Part shown: positions 47,675-58,339 of the stretch, one piece after another
Numbering within the stretch: the stretch's first letter is position 1
Layout: every line of letters starts with the position of its first letter
Assembly: GCA_029204225.1 (NCBI GenBank)
Contig: CM055092.1
Coordinates: 47,104,777 to 47,168,776, forward strand
DNA from: Diphasiastrum complanatum
Lineage: Eukaryota > Streptophyta > Lycopodiopsida > Lycopodiales > Lycopodiaceae
Direction: 5' to 3'
Length of the DNA stretch: 64,000 nt
Made by a program: the position numbers and the translations under genes
The notes under the pieces: generated by a model
Seen by the model: only the letters and a program-made list of their open reading frames with translations
Told to the model about the DNA's origin: nothing
The model's database searches: none

Positions 47675-48215
47675 ACCGGAGCTCATGCTCACATCTCAAC
47701 CGGAGCTCACGCTCACATATCAACCGGAGCCCAACTCAAATCTCAACTGGAGCTCTCAGTAAAATCTCAACCGGAGCTCACGCTCACATCTCAACCGGAG
47801 CTCTCAGTAAAATCTCAACCGGAGCTCACGCTCACATCTCAACCGAAGTGCCCACTGAGATCTTGACCAAAGTGTTCCCTGAAATCTCAACCGAAGCACT
47901 CGCTGGAATCTCGGCCGAAGTGTTCGCTGGAATCTCAGCCGAAGTTTCGCTGAAGTCTCAACCGAAGTGCTCACTCATATCTCGACCGAAGCCAAAGTGC
48001 TCGTTCAGATCTCGACCGAAGCCGAAGTGCCCGTTCACATCTTGACCGAAACTGAAGTGATCTCAACTGGAGCCGAAGCGCCCACTCAAATCTCAACCGG
48101 AGCCGAAGGCAATGATCAAATCGCGACCGGAGAAATTCAATCAGATCTCAACCGAAGCAATAAGGTCAAAGCTTGACCGGAGCAACTAACACCCATCTCG
48201 ACCGGACCATAACTT
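47675..48215 (+). repeat. Minisatellite with about 24-bp units in the gag leader
   Basis: About twenty units of the type ATCTCAACCGGAGCTCACGC vary in length around 24 bp, drifting from CTCAACCGGAGC to CTCGACCGAAGC forms along the array. Because 24 is a multiple of three, eight-residue peptide repeats of the STEAEV kind appear in frames such as 47967-48176, but these lie upstream of the gag ATG and are probably not translated. Confidence 0.85.
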
Positions 48216-48493
48216 TTGATCAACACCTCTGATTGCCATTTCGACCGAACCACCATCTTCGATAAACACCAAAAAAAAAAAAGGGCATGAACACCAAATT
48301 TTTTTTTCTCAAAAAAACAACACTCATACACTCATACCAATAGAAAGCCCTTTTTATACTAAGTCTCCACCTTTGCTTCCTTCAACACCCTAAAAAATCC
48401 AAAAAACACCCAAAACCCTAAAAAATCCTAAAAAAAAAAATCCAAAAACACCATAAACACATACCCAACACAAAAAAGACACAACAATACCCA

Positions 48494-49756
48494 ATGGCCG
48501 ACAATATAGATCCTAACATCCTAGAAGATTATCCATACGATATCAGCTCCCCTATAGCTGAACAAATCAGACGTCATAGATTCTACCGAATGCGGTCCCA
48601 ACCCTACGAGCCATCCACAAACCCATTTGAAGGACAAGAACATGATAGAGCCGAGTCCTCACGAGCCAGAATCCATGTTCATGGTGTTGAAACATCCCAT
48701 GCCAGAACCAACCTTAATGGAGTCTCTACTACCCACAATGTTCATCATGAGAGACGTACACCCAAACTAGATCTACCAAAGTTTGACGATAGTTCAGACC
48801 CTCAAAGATTTTTGCAAATCTTTGAGAATGCATGTGATATATATTGTGAGACATCACCTGACGCCATGATTCAACTCTTCTCGATGACCATGATCGATCG
48901 AACACGAGAATGGTCTTTTAACCTTGATCGTGAAGATAAACATGACTGGTCACTCTTGAAGGAGGCCTTTATCAAACGCTTCAAGCCATTTCGCTTGATA
49001 GAAAGCCCTTTTGTCAAGCTAAGTAATATCAAAATGACCAAAGACGAACAAGTACGAGACTATATTGAGCGTTTCAAACGCCTCAAAAGTCAAGTACAAG
49101 AACAGCCCTCTGAACAGATGCTCATCATCTGGTTCTTAGTCGGTCTTCCAAGATGGATTAGACGCGAGCTTAAATCCAATGATGAATACATGAGCCTAAA
49201 GTTAGCTATGTCTGATGCGATCAAGGAAGAAGACGAAGGATCAAATGTTGACGAATCCAGGGAAAGACAAGCACCATGTGCTTCTGTCCATGAGTCGAAG
49301 CCGATCGAGGACACCCGAGATCAGCTTTGGAAATCGCAACTGGCGTTGCTTAATAAGCAACACCAACTTCAAATGGAGAAACTCACTAATGAGTTTCAAA
49401 CTACCCTGAAGTCTATCCAAAGCAATATGCCTGGTCAGTCAAACCCTGCACAGGTACCTTATAGACGACAAACAATATGGTGCCCACACTGCCGGGCTAC
49501 GCATCCTATTGATGCTTGTCCTTCATATCGACCTATTCAAGCACATACAGTTCAACAATATGAAGAACACCCATCACAATCTGGAAATGCCTTGTCTTAT
49601 CATGAATATCCACCAGCAAGTCCAGAACCACTAGTCATACAAAATGTCTACGCAGGTATACAAGGGCCACTGCACACTAGATGTTTCATCTGTGGTGAAA
49701 CCGGCCACTTCATGGTTGATTGTCCACGAGGGTCCCGACTGTATAAGAAAACATAG
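48494..49756 (+). CDS. Intact gypsy-type gag (gag-only element)
   Basis: The protein has 420 residues, with the ATG at 48494 in a purine-poor leader (ACCCAATGG). It has the Retrotrans_gag block: LDLPKFDDSSDPQRFLQIFE, REWSFNLDREDKHDWSLLKE, FIKRFKPFRLIESPFVKLSN, DEQVRDYIERFKRLKSQV and IIWFLVGLPRWIRRELK (about residues 95-235). Then comes a short helical linker, a partial knuckle CPHCRATHPIDAC (from residue 330) and a complete CX2CX4HX4C knuckle CFICGETGHFMVDC (residues 397-410). The layout matches the Gy2 gag, so the element is of the same broad gypsy lineage. It would build the particle and bind RNA. It is unbroken although the element has no pol. Confidence 0.9.
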   Translation: MADNIDPNILEDYPYDISSPIAEQIRRHRFYRMRSQPYEPSTNPFEGQEHDRAESSRARIHVHGVETSHARTNLNGVSTTHNVHHERRTPKLDLPKFDDSSDPQRFLQIFENACDIYCETSPDAMIQLFSMTMIDRTREWSFNLDREDKHDWSLLKEAFIKRFKPFRLIESPFVKLSNIKMTKDEQVRDYIERFKRLKSQVQEQPSEQMLIIWFLVGLPRWIRRELKSNDEYMSLKLAMSDAIKEEDEGSNVDESRERQAPCASVHESKPIEDTRDQLWKSQLALLNKQHQLQMEKLTNEFQTTLKSIQSNMPGQSNPAQVPYRRQTIWCPHCRATHPIDACPSYRPIQAHTVQQYEEHPSQSGNALSYHEYPPASPEPLVIQNVYAGIQGPLHTRCFICGETGHFMVDCPRGSRLYKKT

Positions 49757-52177
49757 TTTCAAAGACTGACCAAAACAACACGCTAAGATCCTACCTGCCC
49801 GTCACGTCAGTTATGAATCACAATAGGATCTTCAGGACAACAACATGAGCACCATAGCAACCAACAGTTAAACCTGCTGCTCGATCGAGAAGTTTCTTGT
49901 AAACTTCTACATCACCGTCCAATACGCCAGTTCCATAATGCAAAAAGACAATCTGAAATGAGTCCTTGTCGAAAGAAAGTAAAACCGATATTCCGTCATC
50001 TGCTACAATGTCCAACCAAAAGCAACCTCCACAGGGAATTGACAGTTTTTCTCCCCTTCTACAAACTCAAATCTATTTGTCTTTCCACATGCAGATAAGA
50101 TTTTCAATGTGCCAAGACACAACAAATCTAGGATTCGGAAATCCACTTAGAGATTCGGTTCTGAATCTGTTGTTCACAGAGGTCCTCAGGACATAGTACC
50201 TCAACCATACCTGCATCTCAAGCTATATCTTACAACATCTGCTATCAATGATGATAGACTTTAGTGTCACCAACCCTGTCTTGTTTTGACAAGGGCATGT
50301 CAGAGTAAGTCACATCACTCTACAAAACACCTGAAATATTGCAACTATCAAGGTACATTATCAATGTCGATGAATGCAAGTTTTGTTCGACAAGTGCTAT
50401 ACAGTTCTCACTATCTATAACGTTTGTTTATTTTCTTGTTTCTCTTCACCTATTTTGTGTGACTGATTTTTGCATGAGGAATAGCTACTGCACGAGAGTC
50501 TTCTGTAGAGCATCTCTAGAACACATTTTCATTCATCTATCCATCTTCAGATTACTATGTACAGCAGTTTCAAATTTTTGAAAACTATGAGAAATCCATG
50601 ACAAGTTAGAGTTGATTCCTGGAACTCATTGCCATATTATTCTTTGAGTCACCTACAGCAAGATCAAAACAAATTTAGTTAAAATTTGTTCAATCTTTAG
50701 TCCAATCACATGTTCAACGAGTTTCAACTACGTATTCCACACGTCGATCCAATCTTGAGCATGAATAGTCACCAACAACAACATCCCCACCAACAAATTT
50801 TGGGTGTGGGGGGGGGGGGGGGGGGGGGGGCGGAGAGCGTGGATTTGCTTGGATCCACTGGAGCAGTTACGCTGCCAGCAACAACACCAGCAAGATCGAC
50901 AGCCAAGGTCACAAACCCAAAGTCGACAATGACAAGGCTAAGAAGACAGATGGGCAATCCAAAGCGACTCGATTAGAAGAAGTACCTCAGTCATGACGAA
51001 GATCCTTCAGAAAGGGAAACACAAGCACTGGAAAATCAGTCTCCTTCTTCAACCAACCTCTTGCCATACTTTTGCGCACATTCTCATGTCTATCATCCAC
51101 ACCATCTACCGTTGTCAACACCACCCTCCCTTCTATCTGTTTGTTTATCATCAATTTACTGTTCTTCTGAGAAATTCCCAGTTTTTGATAGTCTTACTGA
51201 AGCAGCTGATAGATCATTGCAAGTGTCTTGTGGAGACCAACTACCACCTATATTGGCTGTTCAGCCAAAGAAGATCTACAAAAGTAGGCGAAGCAGCTAG
51301 AAGAAATAAAAAGAAAGATCCAGAAAGCTGAGGAGGAAAGGACAAAACTTAAACAACAGATGAGTCAAATCAATCTTGATCAAAAGAAACTCTATGGAGT
51401 AATGATAGTTGAATCCCCTCCTATGAAGACCAAAGAGATCCAAAATTAACGGATCAAAAGAAAGAGCTACAGAAAATGAAAGATGACGACATCCGTGAAC
51501 CTGCAAATAAAGCAAGCTCCTCACCCATCAAGTGGTGGTCGAAGCTCGACATTGCAAGGGTCCAAGGCTGCAATTGTAGAACTATCAGTTCCTTCACCTT
51601 GTCACCAAGCCTTCATCATGTTTCCTCACTGTTACCAAATCGTCCATCCAAAACTATTTTTACCACCAAATTTTCGATGATGAGTCCATCCCCTTGAGAT
51701 TGATAACCAAGATTTGTGCTACCTATCAGAAAAGAGCATCGACGAGACTGGAACTTCAACTGAGAGAAGAACCACGAAAACACCCAGAGGCAAATGGAGG
51801 ATACAGACCTCCCAGAAGAAACCAAAGATGGAATCTGCCAAGAAACCAAAGATGAAACCGTCAATGGCAGATACAAGTGACAAAACAAGGAGACACATGG
51901 AAAGCACTCGAGCATGCAAGTTGTGAAGCTGCTGAGAACTCTCCAAATTTTGAGAATGTCAACCCATTATAGCAATAAGACATTCTAAATCCAATTGCGG
52001 CAATTTGTGAAAAACAATTTTTGTGATAAAGACTGGCGACAATAAGCACTTGGTTTTATGTAAGCGAACGAGGATCTACGCTTTTCTAAGTGACGATCGA
52101 AGATGCCAATGCAAAGCGAAGCGACATCGTCCAATATGAGTTGTAGTGGGTCTTGCAACACATTAGGGGTGAGATGA
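49757..52177 (+). other. Post-gag interior without recognisable pol
   Basis: No protease, RT, RNase H or integrase motif appears on either strand. Visible instead: a 23-base G run (50808-50830), a basic stretch ending KVTNPKSTMTRLRRQMGNPK (50887-50967), a broken coiled-coil piece EEIKRKIQKAEEERTKLKQQ (about 51302-51361), and a proline-rich piece near 51500-51680. These look like decayed pieces of a non-pol ORF. A purine tract AGGGGTGAGATGA (52165-52177) precedes the 3' LTR. Confidence 0.6.
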
Positions 52178-53335
52178 TGTTCGCTGATTCTGACGAATCC
52201 CCAAGATACTCGGACAGAGAAACTCAAGAGCACCTCTCACCTTAGACCGAGGAGGTCTCTTAGAAGACGAGACTAATGAATACTGAGAGCCATGAAATAC
52301 TAGCTAGGAAAAGACATGCAAGAACTGTATAAGCCTCATGGTGAATCCCGGAAGATGGAATGACCATGTAGGAACTAGTATTTCTAAGCAAATGTAATAA
52401 ATGAAAGTAGACCCATCTTAAAGAAAGTAGAGTGAGCCACCTTTTGATGGTGACCTCTAGTGGAGAGCAATATTCCACTTGCAATTTGTGAAATGTGGAA
52501 ATTCCACTAGGATGCCACCTAAGGAGCTCTCTTGCTTATTTAAGAGACTCCTTCTTTGTGAAGAGGAGCTTTTTGCATTGTATCTACTCCATGCTTAATA
52601 AGAAGATTTTCCATGAGTTTGATGCTACACTAAGCTCCTTGATCATGATGGTTTTCTTGAGTGATGCCCCTATGATCATGCCCTTCCATTCATATTGTGT
52701 GTGGTTGTGGATTTAGAGTGGATTAGTTTTCTTGCTTTCCTAGTTGTGGATTAGATTTCTTGTTTTCTTGTGGATTAATGTAGGAGCCAACATTCAAGTA
52801 AACTAAAGAGGCTAGAAATGTGGCATAAATCTTGCATATTCTCTAACATACTAGTTGATGCTATTCCGCTCACAAACATCTAATAGGGTTCTATGTATTC
52901 TCTACATCTAATTCTTGGGCTTCTAACATGCTGTAGATTAGTTTTGTTTCCTGTTTTTGTCAAGTTATGCAAGGTAGCTTAGTGTTAATGTAGTGTAGGC
53001 TCTTATTTCAGTCCGTTTTAAGTGTAGGTAGCTGTAGAATCTGTAGAATGTTCATTAAATTGCATGTTGATCTGTGAATGAGCATTCTTGGCTTGCATCC
53101 ATGTAAAATGTAAGTGCATTCAAGAGTGATGTCCCTAAGTAGTCCTCTGACAGGCAGGACATAAAAAAAATACTACAGAGTTATTCAGTCCGTTTCTGCC
53201 TGGCCTGGGCATTGTAACACATAAGAAATAGTCAAGTAATGCCCAAACGAGCCTGGTAACAGGCAAGAAACGATTCTGTAAGCAAGAAGCAGAAAAGTAA
53301 ACAACAGGTTTTCTGGAGCAGGGGATCTGTCAACA
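52178..53335 (+). repeat. 3' LTR of the gag-only element
   Basis: It starts TGTTCGCTGATTCTGACG and ends GATCTGTCAACA, followed directly by TTGGG. It aligns with 46161-47336 apart from scattered substitutions and small indels (for example around 52280 and 52850-52920). Confidence 0.92.
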
Positions 53336-53340
53336 TTGGG

Positions 53341-53757
53341 TCCCTTCACATGTGAAAGGTGAAGTTTCTTCAAGGTGAAGAAACAGTTCAAAAGTTCAAA
53401 AAGCCCTTATTTTTTAGTCCTTTAGCCTATTTTGACCAAACAAAAGGCTATAACCTCCAAACGAAGGGCACCCAGACTATACCTGCAAGTACACTATCGC
53501 AAAACAGAGTGATTGCAGCGGAGAAAGTGTTCAGAGTGCACCAGAAGTGATTTCACCAATTCACTGGGCACGAAGTTGGGAGTTGACGACTGAGTGCATT
53601 TTGGAAGGCGACGCCGATTTGGCTTTCAAATTGGTGGAAAAGCGGTGAGTGGCCTGGTAAGGGAAAAAGTGCAAGTCATTATTTTTAACTTCTGACATCA
53701 TTGTTGGCATCAGGATACTGTTTTTTGCCTACGACAGAAGTTTCAAGCAGTTTTGTG
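53341..53757 (+). other. Copia B1 leader, second part
   Basis: Continuation of the leader after the target duplication, ending at the gag ATG. No structure or upstream ORF of note. Confidence 0.7.
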
Positions 53758-54546
53758 ATGGCAAACATGGGAGAGTCCATTTTGAGTGAAAGTAGCAAAT
53801 TGGACGGAATTTCCAACTATGCAGTTTGAAAATTCAAAATGAAAAACATACTGATGGAGAAAGATGTGTGGGAATCATCACAAGTGATGAGAAAAGGCCG
53901 CCAAATGATGCGGATATCAAAGTGTTCGACAAAAAGATGAGGAAAGCTTTGACTTTCATTAACTTGTCAGTGAAGGATCACATCATTACCCACATTTGTG
54001 ATGCAGTTACACCCAGACAGACATGGGATGTGCTAAAGGAGCAGTTTGAGACGTCAAATCCATCAAGAATCATGTTTCTGAAGTCAAAGCTGAATAGTGC
54101 CCGAATGGAACAAGGAGAGCACATTCAGACGTACATGACCAGAATCAAGACAATGAGGGATGAACTGCATTCTATTGGTGAGCGCATACGTGATGTGGAG
54201 CTGGTGCACAATGCATTGTGTGGCATTGCAGAACCCTATTAGATGTTTGTGAGTGGAATAGCATCAAGAGAAAGATTGCCAACCTTTGACACGCTCACAG
54301 GAATCTTGATGCAGGAAGAGCAAGGCGAGAAATGGTGAAAGCTAGACATCAAAATACTGACGATCAGGCACTTGCGACACGCCAAAAACAAGGCAAGGGC
54401 AAGGGCAAGAGAAAGTCTAAGCAGCAATTTGTCAAGTCTCAGGAGGATGAGGGATCTTCTAGTCAGACCAAGAAGAAAGGCAAGTGCTTACACTGTGGTA
54501 AAAAGGGCCATTGGAAGAGTGAATGTCGCAAATTCTTGGTGGAATA
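53758..54546 (+). pseudogene. Copia B1 gag remnant
   Basis: ATG at 53758 starts MANMGESILSESSKLDGISNY. The codon for the conserved tryptophan (NYAVW in the family) is TGA at 53827-53829. A one-base loss in the G run at 53869-53872 then shifts the frame. The gag block follows in the second frame (DAVTPRQTWDVLKEQFETSN, MFLKSKLNSARMEQGEHIQ, LHSIGERI) to a TAG at 54240-54242, and further in the same frame to a TGA near 54336. The intact knuckle CLHCGKKGHWKSEC lies at 54485-54526 in another frame. Confidence 0.85.
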
Positions 54547-54649
54547 AGGCAAGGGGAAACCAAAACAAGCATGTAACCTTGTCGATGAGGGTGAGATTGA
54601 AGACTCTAGCATCTTCATATCTGCATTGTCATCTAATCAAGATGATCAA

Positions 54650-55976
54650 GCCTAGTATATTGACTCGGGAGCCACAAGACACATGACAGGTAACAAGAAT
54701 TGGTTCAGTAGCATTGGATAATGGAACATCTGTTTCACAAGCAAATGGCGAGGTGTGCAAGATCAAGGGTATAGGCACCGTTTCAATCCAACTACCTGAT
54801 GGCAAACGCAGGATGATCGGGGAGGTACTTTATGTACCGGGTTTGAAAACAAATCTACTTTTTGTTGGAGTCATTACTGATCAAAAGTTGAAAGTAGAAT
54901 TCGCCCATGATCGTTGCTTTGTGAAGGATGTGAACCACAAGTTCAAAGTTATTGCGAATGGAGTTAGAGAGCCCAATACAAAATTGTACAAGTTGAATGC
55001 TTCAATCAAGAGGCAACATGGACTTGTATCATCCATTCCATTGCAAACTGAGCTGTGGCATAAGAGGCTTGGTCACTTGAACTTGGGAAGCCTCAGTTTG
55101 ATGAGAAAATTGGAGATGGTAACAGGATTGCCTACTATAGAAGATCACTTGAAATCGATGTGCGAATCTTGTGTATATGGGAAGCAGCATCAAGAGAAGT
55201 TCAATAAAGGGGGTGTTGCAAGAGCAAAGAACATCCTAGATTTAATCCACACAGATTTATGGGGGCCTATGAGGACCATGTCCTTAGGTAAAGCCTTCTA
55301 TTTCATGACCTTTATTGATGATATGTCACGTAAGACATGGATCTACTTCTCGAAGAAGAAATCAGATGCATTTGAAAACTTCAAAAGCTTCAAAGCATTG
55401 GTCAAAAATCATACAGGTAGGAAGATCAAAGTCCTAAGATCAGATAGTGGAGGTGAGTACAAGTTTAATGAATTCAATGATCTTTGTGATCAATGTGGGA
55501 TTAAAAGACAATTTACGCAAGCTCATACTCCTGCTCTCAATAGTGTAGCTAAGCGCAAGAATCGGACGATTGTGGAAAGTGTCAGATTTATGCTAATTGA
55601 GATGAAACTACCAAAAGATTTTTGGTCAAAAGCATGCAGCACTGCAATCTATCTTCAAAATAGACGTCCTACCATTGCCATACCAAAGATAACATCTGAG
55701 GAAGCATTCACGAAGAAGAAGCCAAAGGTGAACCACTTGCGAATCTTTGGATGTAAGGCCTTTGTACACGTTCCTAAGGAAGAGAGACGTAAACTTGATG
55801 TAAAAGCTATCAAGTGTATATTCCTAGGATATGATGATTGTGTGAAGGGCTATAGATGCTTTGATCAAGTGGAAAACAAAGTCCATATAAGCCGTGATGT
55901 TATCTTTGATGAATACAAGATGTATAAAGACGAGGATGCTGAGAAGATAGAGACATCCAGTGGAAAGATGGTATAG
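54650..55976 (+). pseudogene. Copia B1 protease and integrase
   Basis: YIDSGATRHMTG near 54657-54692 is a complete protease active site. A deletion and frame change near 54705-54715 lead into the 420-residue open frame 54714-55976 with GEVLYVPGLKTNLL, LWHKRLGHLNLGSL, CESCVYGKQH, LIHTDLWGPM, FIDDMSRKTWIYF, LRSDSGGEYKFNEF and IFGCKAFVHVPKEERRK. The third catalytic residue of the D,D,E integrase triad is changed: the motif reads VAKRKN where the family and B2 have VAERKN (codon AAG at 55551-55553). The long frame is otherwise good, so the active-site change may have come before the frame decayed. Confidence 0.87.
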
Positions 55977-56390
55977 TGAGTATACCACCTGATGATGATC
56001 CATTCATTGACCTTCCAAGTGATGGAAAAGAGGATACATCTCAAGATACTACTACTCAACCTCAAGAGATAGGTTGGAGAGGTAGGGACAAACCTTTTGG
56101 GAAGGATTGAAGTTGCAGGTGACAAACGCAAGGAGAAGGATGTACCGTGGGATACATTTTTTCACTATGAAGCCGATCACCTGACAGGAAGCTCCCTAAG
56201 TGGTTTGAGAGATTGTTGGAGAGCCGTGACATGGATGACTTTCCAGGATCATCTAGCCAGGGAGAGCTACAAAGATCAACAACAGAGCAGACACAACCTG
56301 AAAGGTATGAAGCAGATTATGCTCTCTTATCTAACATTATTCAAAGCAAAGAACCTTTGACTTATGGAAGGATGATGACATTTGGGTCAA
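55977..56390 (+). pseudogene. Copia B1 integrase-RT hinge
   Basis: An acidic, serine-rich linker is readable across frames (PPDDDPFIDLPSDGKEDTS, then the part from 56213 with DMDDFPGSSSQGE). Stops at 55974-55976 and frame changes near 56100-56200 separate it from both flanking domains. No function beyond linking is expected. Confidence 0.6.
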
Positions 56391-57237
56391 GGCCATGGGA
56401 GAGGAGATGGAGTCAATTGCTAAACATAGCACAGTGGGACTTAGTAGAACCACCAGTTGGCAAGAAACCCATTGGTTGCAAATGGGTATACAAGACTAAG
56501 TACCATGTAGATGGAAGTATAGCAAAGAACAAGTCAAGATTGGTGATCAAAGGGTATGCACAAAGTAAAGGCATCGACTATGAGGAGACCTTTGTGCCGA
56601 TTTGTAAGTGGAATACTCTATGTCTACTTGTTGCTTTAGCTTCACATTTTGGTTGGCCTTTGCATCAGATGGATGTGAAATATGCTTTTCTAAATGGTGA
56701 GTTAGAAGAAGAAGTGTTCATGGATCAACCTGAAGGCTTTGTAGCCAAGGGACAGGAAAATAAAGTATGTCGCTTGAAGAAAGCGCTTTATGGTCTTAAA
56801 CAGGCACCACGTGCATGGTATAGCAGGATTGATGCCTACTTTCATTCAAAAGAAATGGTGAGAACACATTCTGGTCCAAATCTATACGTCTTATGCTTTG
56901 ATGGTATGGTTGCTTTGATTGCTCTTTATGTTGATGACTTGATTATTACGAAAAATAATCAAGAGATGATAGACATGATCAAGAAAGACCTCATGGAGCA
57001 ATTCGAGATGACAGATCTCAGCCTGATGCATTATTGCCTTGGAGTAGAGGTGTGACAAAAAGGACACGAAGTGGGTTTAACACAGGTGAAGTATGTCAAA
57101 GAGTTGCTGCACAGGTTGAGGTTGCAGGATTGCAAACCAGTAAATACTCCTATTGAACCAGGTAAAAAGCTTTCTAATCTTGATGAATCATAGTTATTTG
57201 ATGCTACACTGTATAGACAGTTAGTAGGGAGCTTGAT
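56390..57237 (+). pseudogene. Copia B1 reverse transcriptase, cut by Gy2
   Basis: The open frame (from 56213, to 57055) shows GCKWVYKTKYHVDGSIAKNK, IKGYAQSKGIDYEETFVPI, HQMDVKYAFLNGELEEEVF, KALYGLKQAPRAWYSRID, the catalytic YVDD at 56937-56948 and MTDLSLMHYCLGVEV. A TGA at 57053-57055 is followed in the same frame by QVKYVKELLHR, KPVNTPIEPGKKL and YRQLVGSLI, where the sequence meets the Gy2 LTR. RNase H is displaced beyond the window. Confidence 0.88.
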
Positions 57238-58048
57238 TGTTGGGGGTATTCCCAACAAAGTGTAAATAAATAAAATCCTCCAATAAAATATGTTGCGAGG
57301 GCATGACATCCTGCGTGTATAAGCCCATGGCCCAATGAGCACGCAATTAAAGTTGTAAATAAAATAAACTTGACTTGGGCCTTGGAATCAAAATAAAACT
57401 AGAGGCCCAATGTCATTTTTAAGCTTAGAGATTACTTTTTAGAGTTGGGTTCAAATTGGAACTCACATGAATCTTGTGATTTCTAATGTACTTTTTGTTG
57501 ACCCTTGGATCAAGTTGGGTCCAAGATGAATGGATAGGATCATTTGAATATTAGCCAAAAGGATTGAGGGGCAAGGGCCTTTCCCATTTTATAAAAAGAC
57601 GCCATTTGTACACTATTTCCATGCTTAATGAGAAGGAGGATACCAATTTTGGAAGAGAAGCATCCTCATTTGCAATTCAATGTTTGCTATTGCTCTTGTT
57701 GTTTCCATTTGCTTTCAAGTTCATGCTTGTTGGTTTCAATAGTTTAAGTTTCTCCTTTAGCAAGTACAATGTGCATTTGAGCTAACCTCCACCCTCACTC
57801 TCTATCTCTCTCTTTCTCTTCCCTTCTCAATCTCTTCTTCTCCATTCCTTCTCTTCAACCAAAACCATGATGAATGTTAGTGTAGAGGAGTAGAGTTAAA
57901 GAGGAGTAGTATAGTGGTGAGTAGAGCTAAGGGAGAAAGTAGGAAACTAAATTAAAGTAGCATCTATGCTTAGTTAGGTACCTATCCAGTGATCTAACCT
58001 TTGTTGACAGGCGGAAGGGCTATACTACGAGAGATCTTCGACCCCACA
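57238..58048 (+). repeat. 5' LTR of Gy2 (family GyL)
   Basis: It starts TGTTGGGGGTATTCCC and ends CGACCCCACA. The conserved family block lies at about 57294-57345 (GCGAGGGCATG, CCTGCGTGTATAAGCCCATG, CCCAATGAGCACGC). A CT-rich patch at 57785-57850 stands where the copy at 32.4-33.3 kb has long GA/CT tracts. Length 811 bp. Confidence 0.85.
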
Positions 58049-58049
58049 G

Positions 58050-58067
58050 TGGCGCCGTTGCCAGGGA
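58050..58067 (+). other. Gy2 primer-binding site
   Basis: TGGCGCCGTTGCCAGGGA follows the LTR after one base. It fits the plant gypsy site complementary to the 3' end of tRNA-Asp, with one mismatch (CAGGG for CGGGG). Confidence 0.85.
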
Positions 58068-58339
58068 TAGGTTTCCACTAACTAGTTTAGCTATTTTCTT
58101 GCTTTTTAGAGTAGTTTAAGTAGATTTGTGGGAGTTAGAGTTAGTTTTCTGAATTTTTTTGTGTTTGGACTGGTCACAACTAGCGAAGGAGGTGTGAGAG
58201 GGTAGAGGAGGTCTGAACAATCTCTAAGGGCTTGAAACCCAAACCAACCATCCGAAAAACTCAAAAAGCACACCAATCTGCATTTTGGAGGAAAAAAGAG
58301 CCAAAAAACTCATCAGATTTTTATATCTCCAGAATCAGT

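Larger units (their letters stand above)
46161..53335 (+). mobile_element. Gag-only LTR retrotransposon (TR-GAG-like, gypsy type)
   Basis: A structurally complete element of 7175 bp with two LTRs (1176 and 1158 bp), flanked by the exact 5-bp duplication TTGGG at 46156-46160 and 53336-53340. It carries an intact gypsy-type gag (48494-49756) but no recognisable protease, integrase, RT or RNase H in the 2.4 kb between gag and the 3' LTR. It therefore must have been moved by enzymes from another element. The LTRs differ at many sites and by a 15-bp indel near 46275, so it is not young. Confidence 0.9.
44989..57237 (+). mobile_element. Copia retrotransposon B1, split by two later insertions
   Basis: 5' LTR 44989-45262, primer site 45263, leader 45276-46160 continued at 53336-53757, then gag, protease, integrase and RT up to 57237. 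The gag-only element (46161-53335) sits in the leader and gypsy Gy2 (from 57238) sits after the RT. The remaining RNase H and 3' LTR must lie beyond the window. B1 itself lies in the 3' LTR of copia C. Confidence 0.9.

Noticed and set aside
47675-48215. Regularly repeated short units that could suggest a CRISPR array
   Set aside because: Units are directly adjacent without unique spacers and lie in a plant retrotransposon leader; this is a minisatellite.
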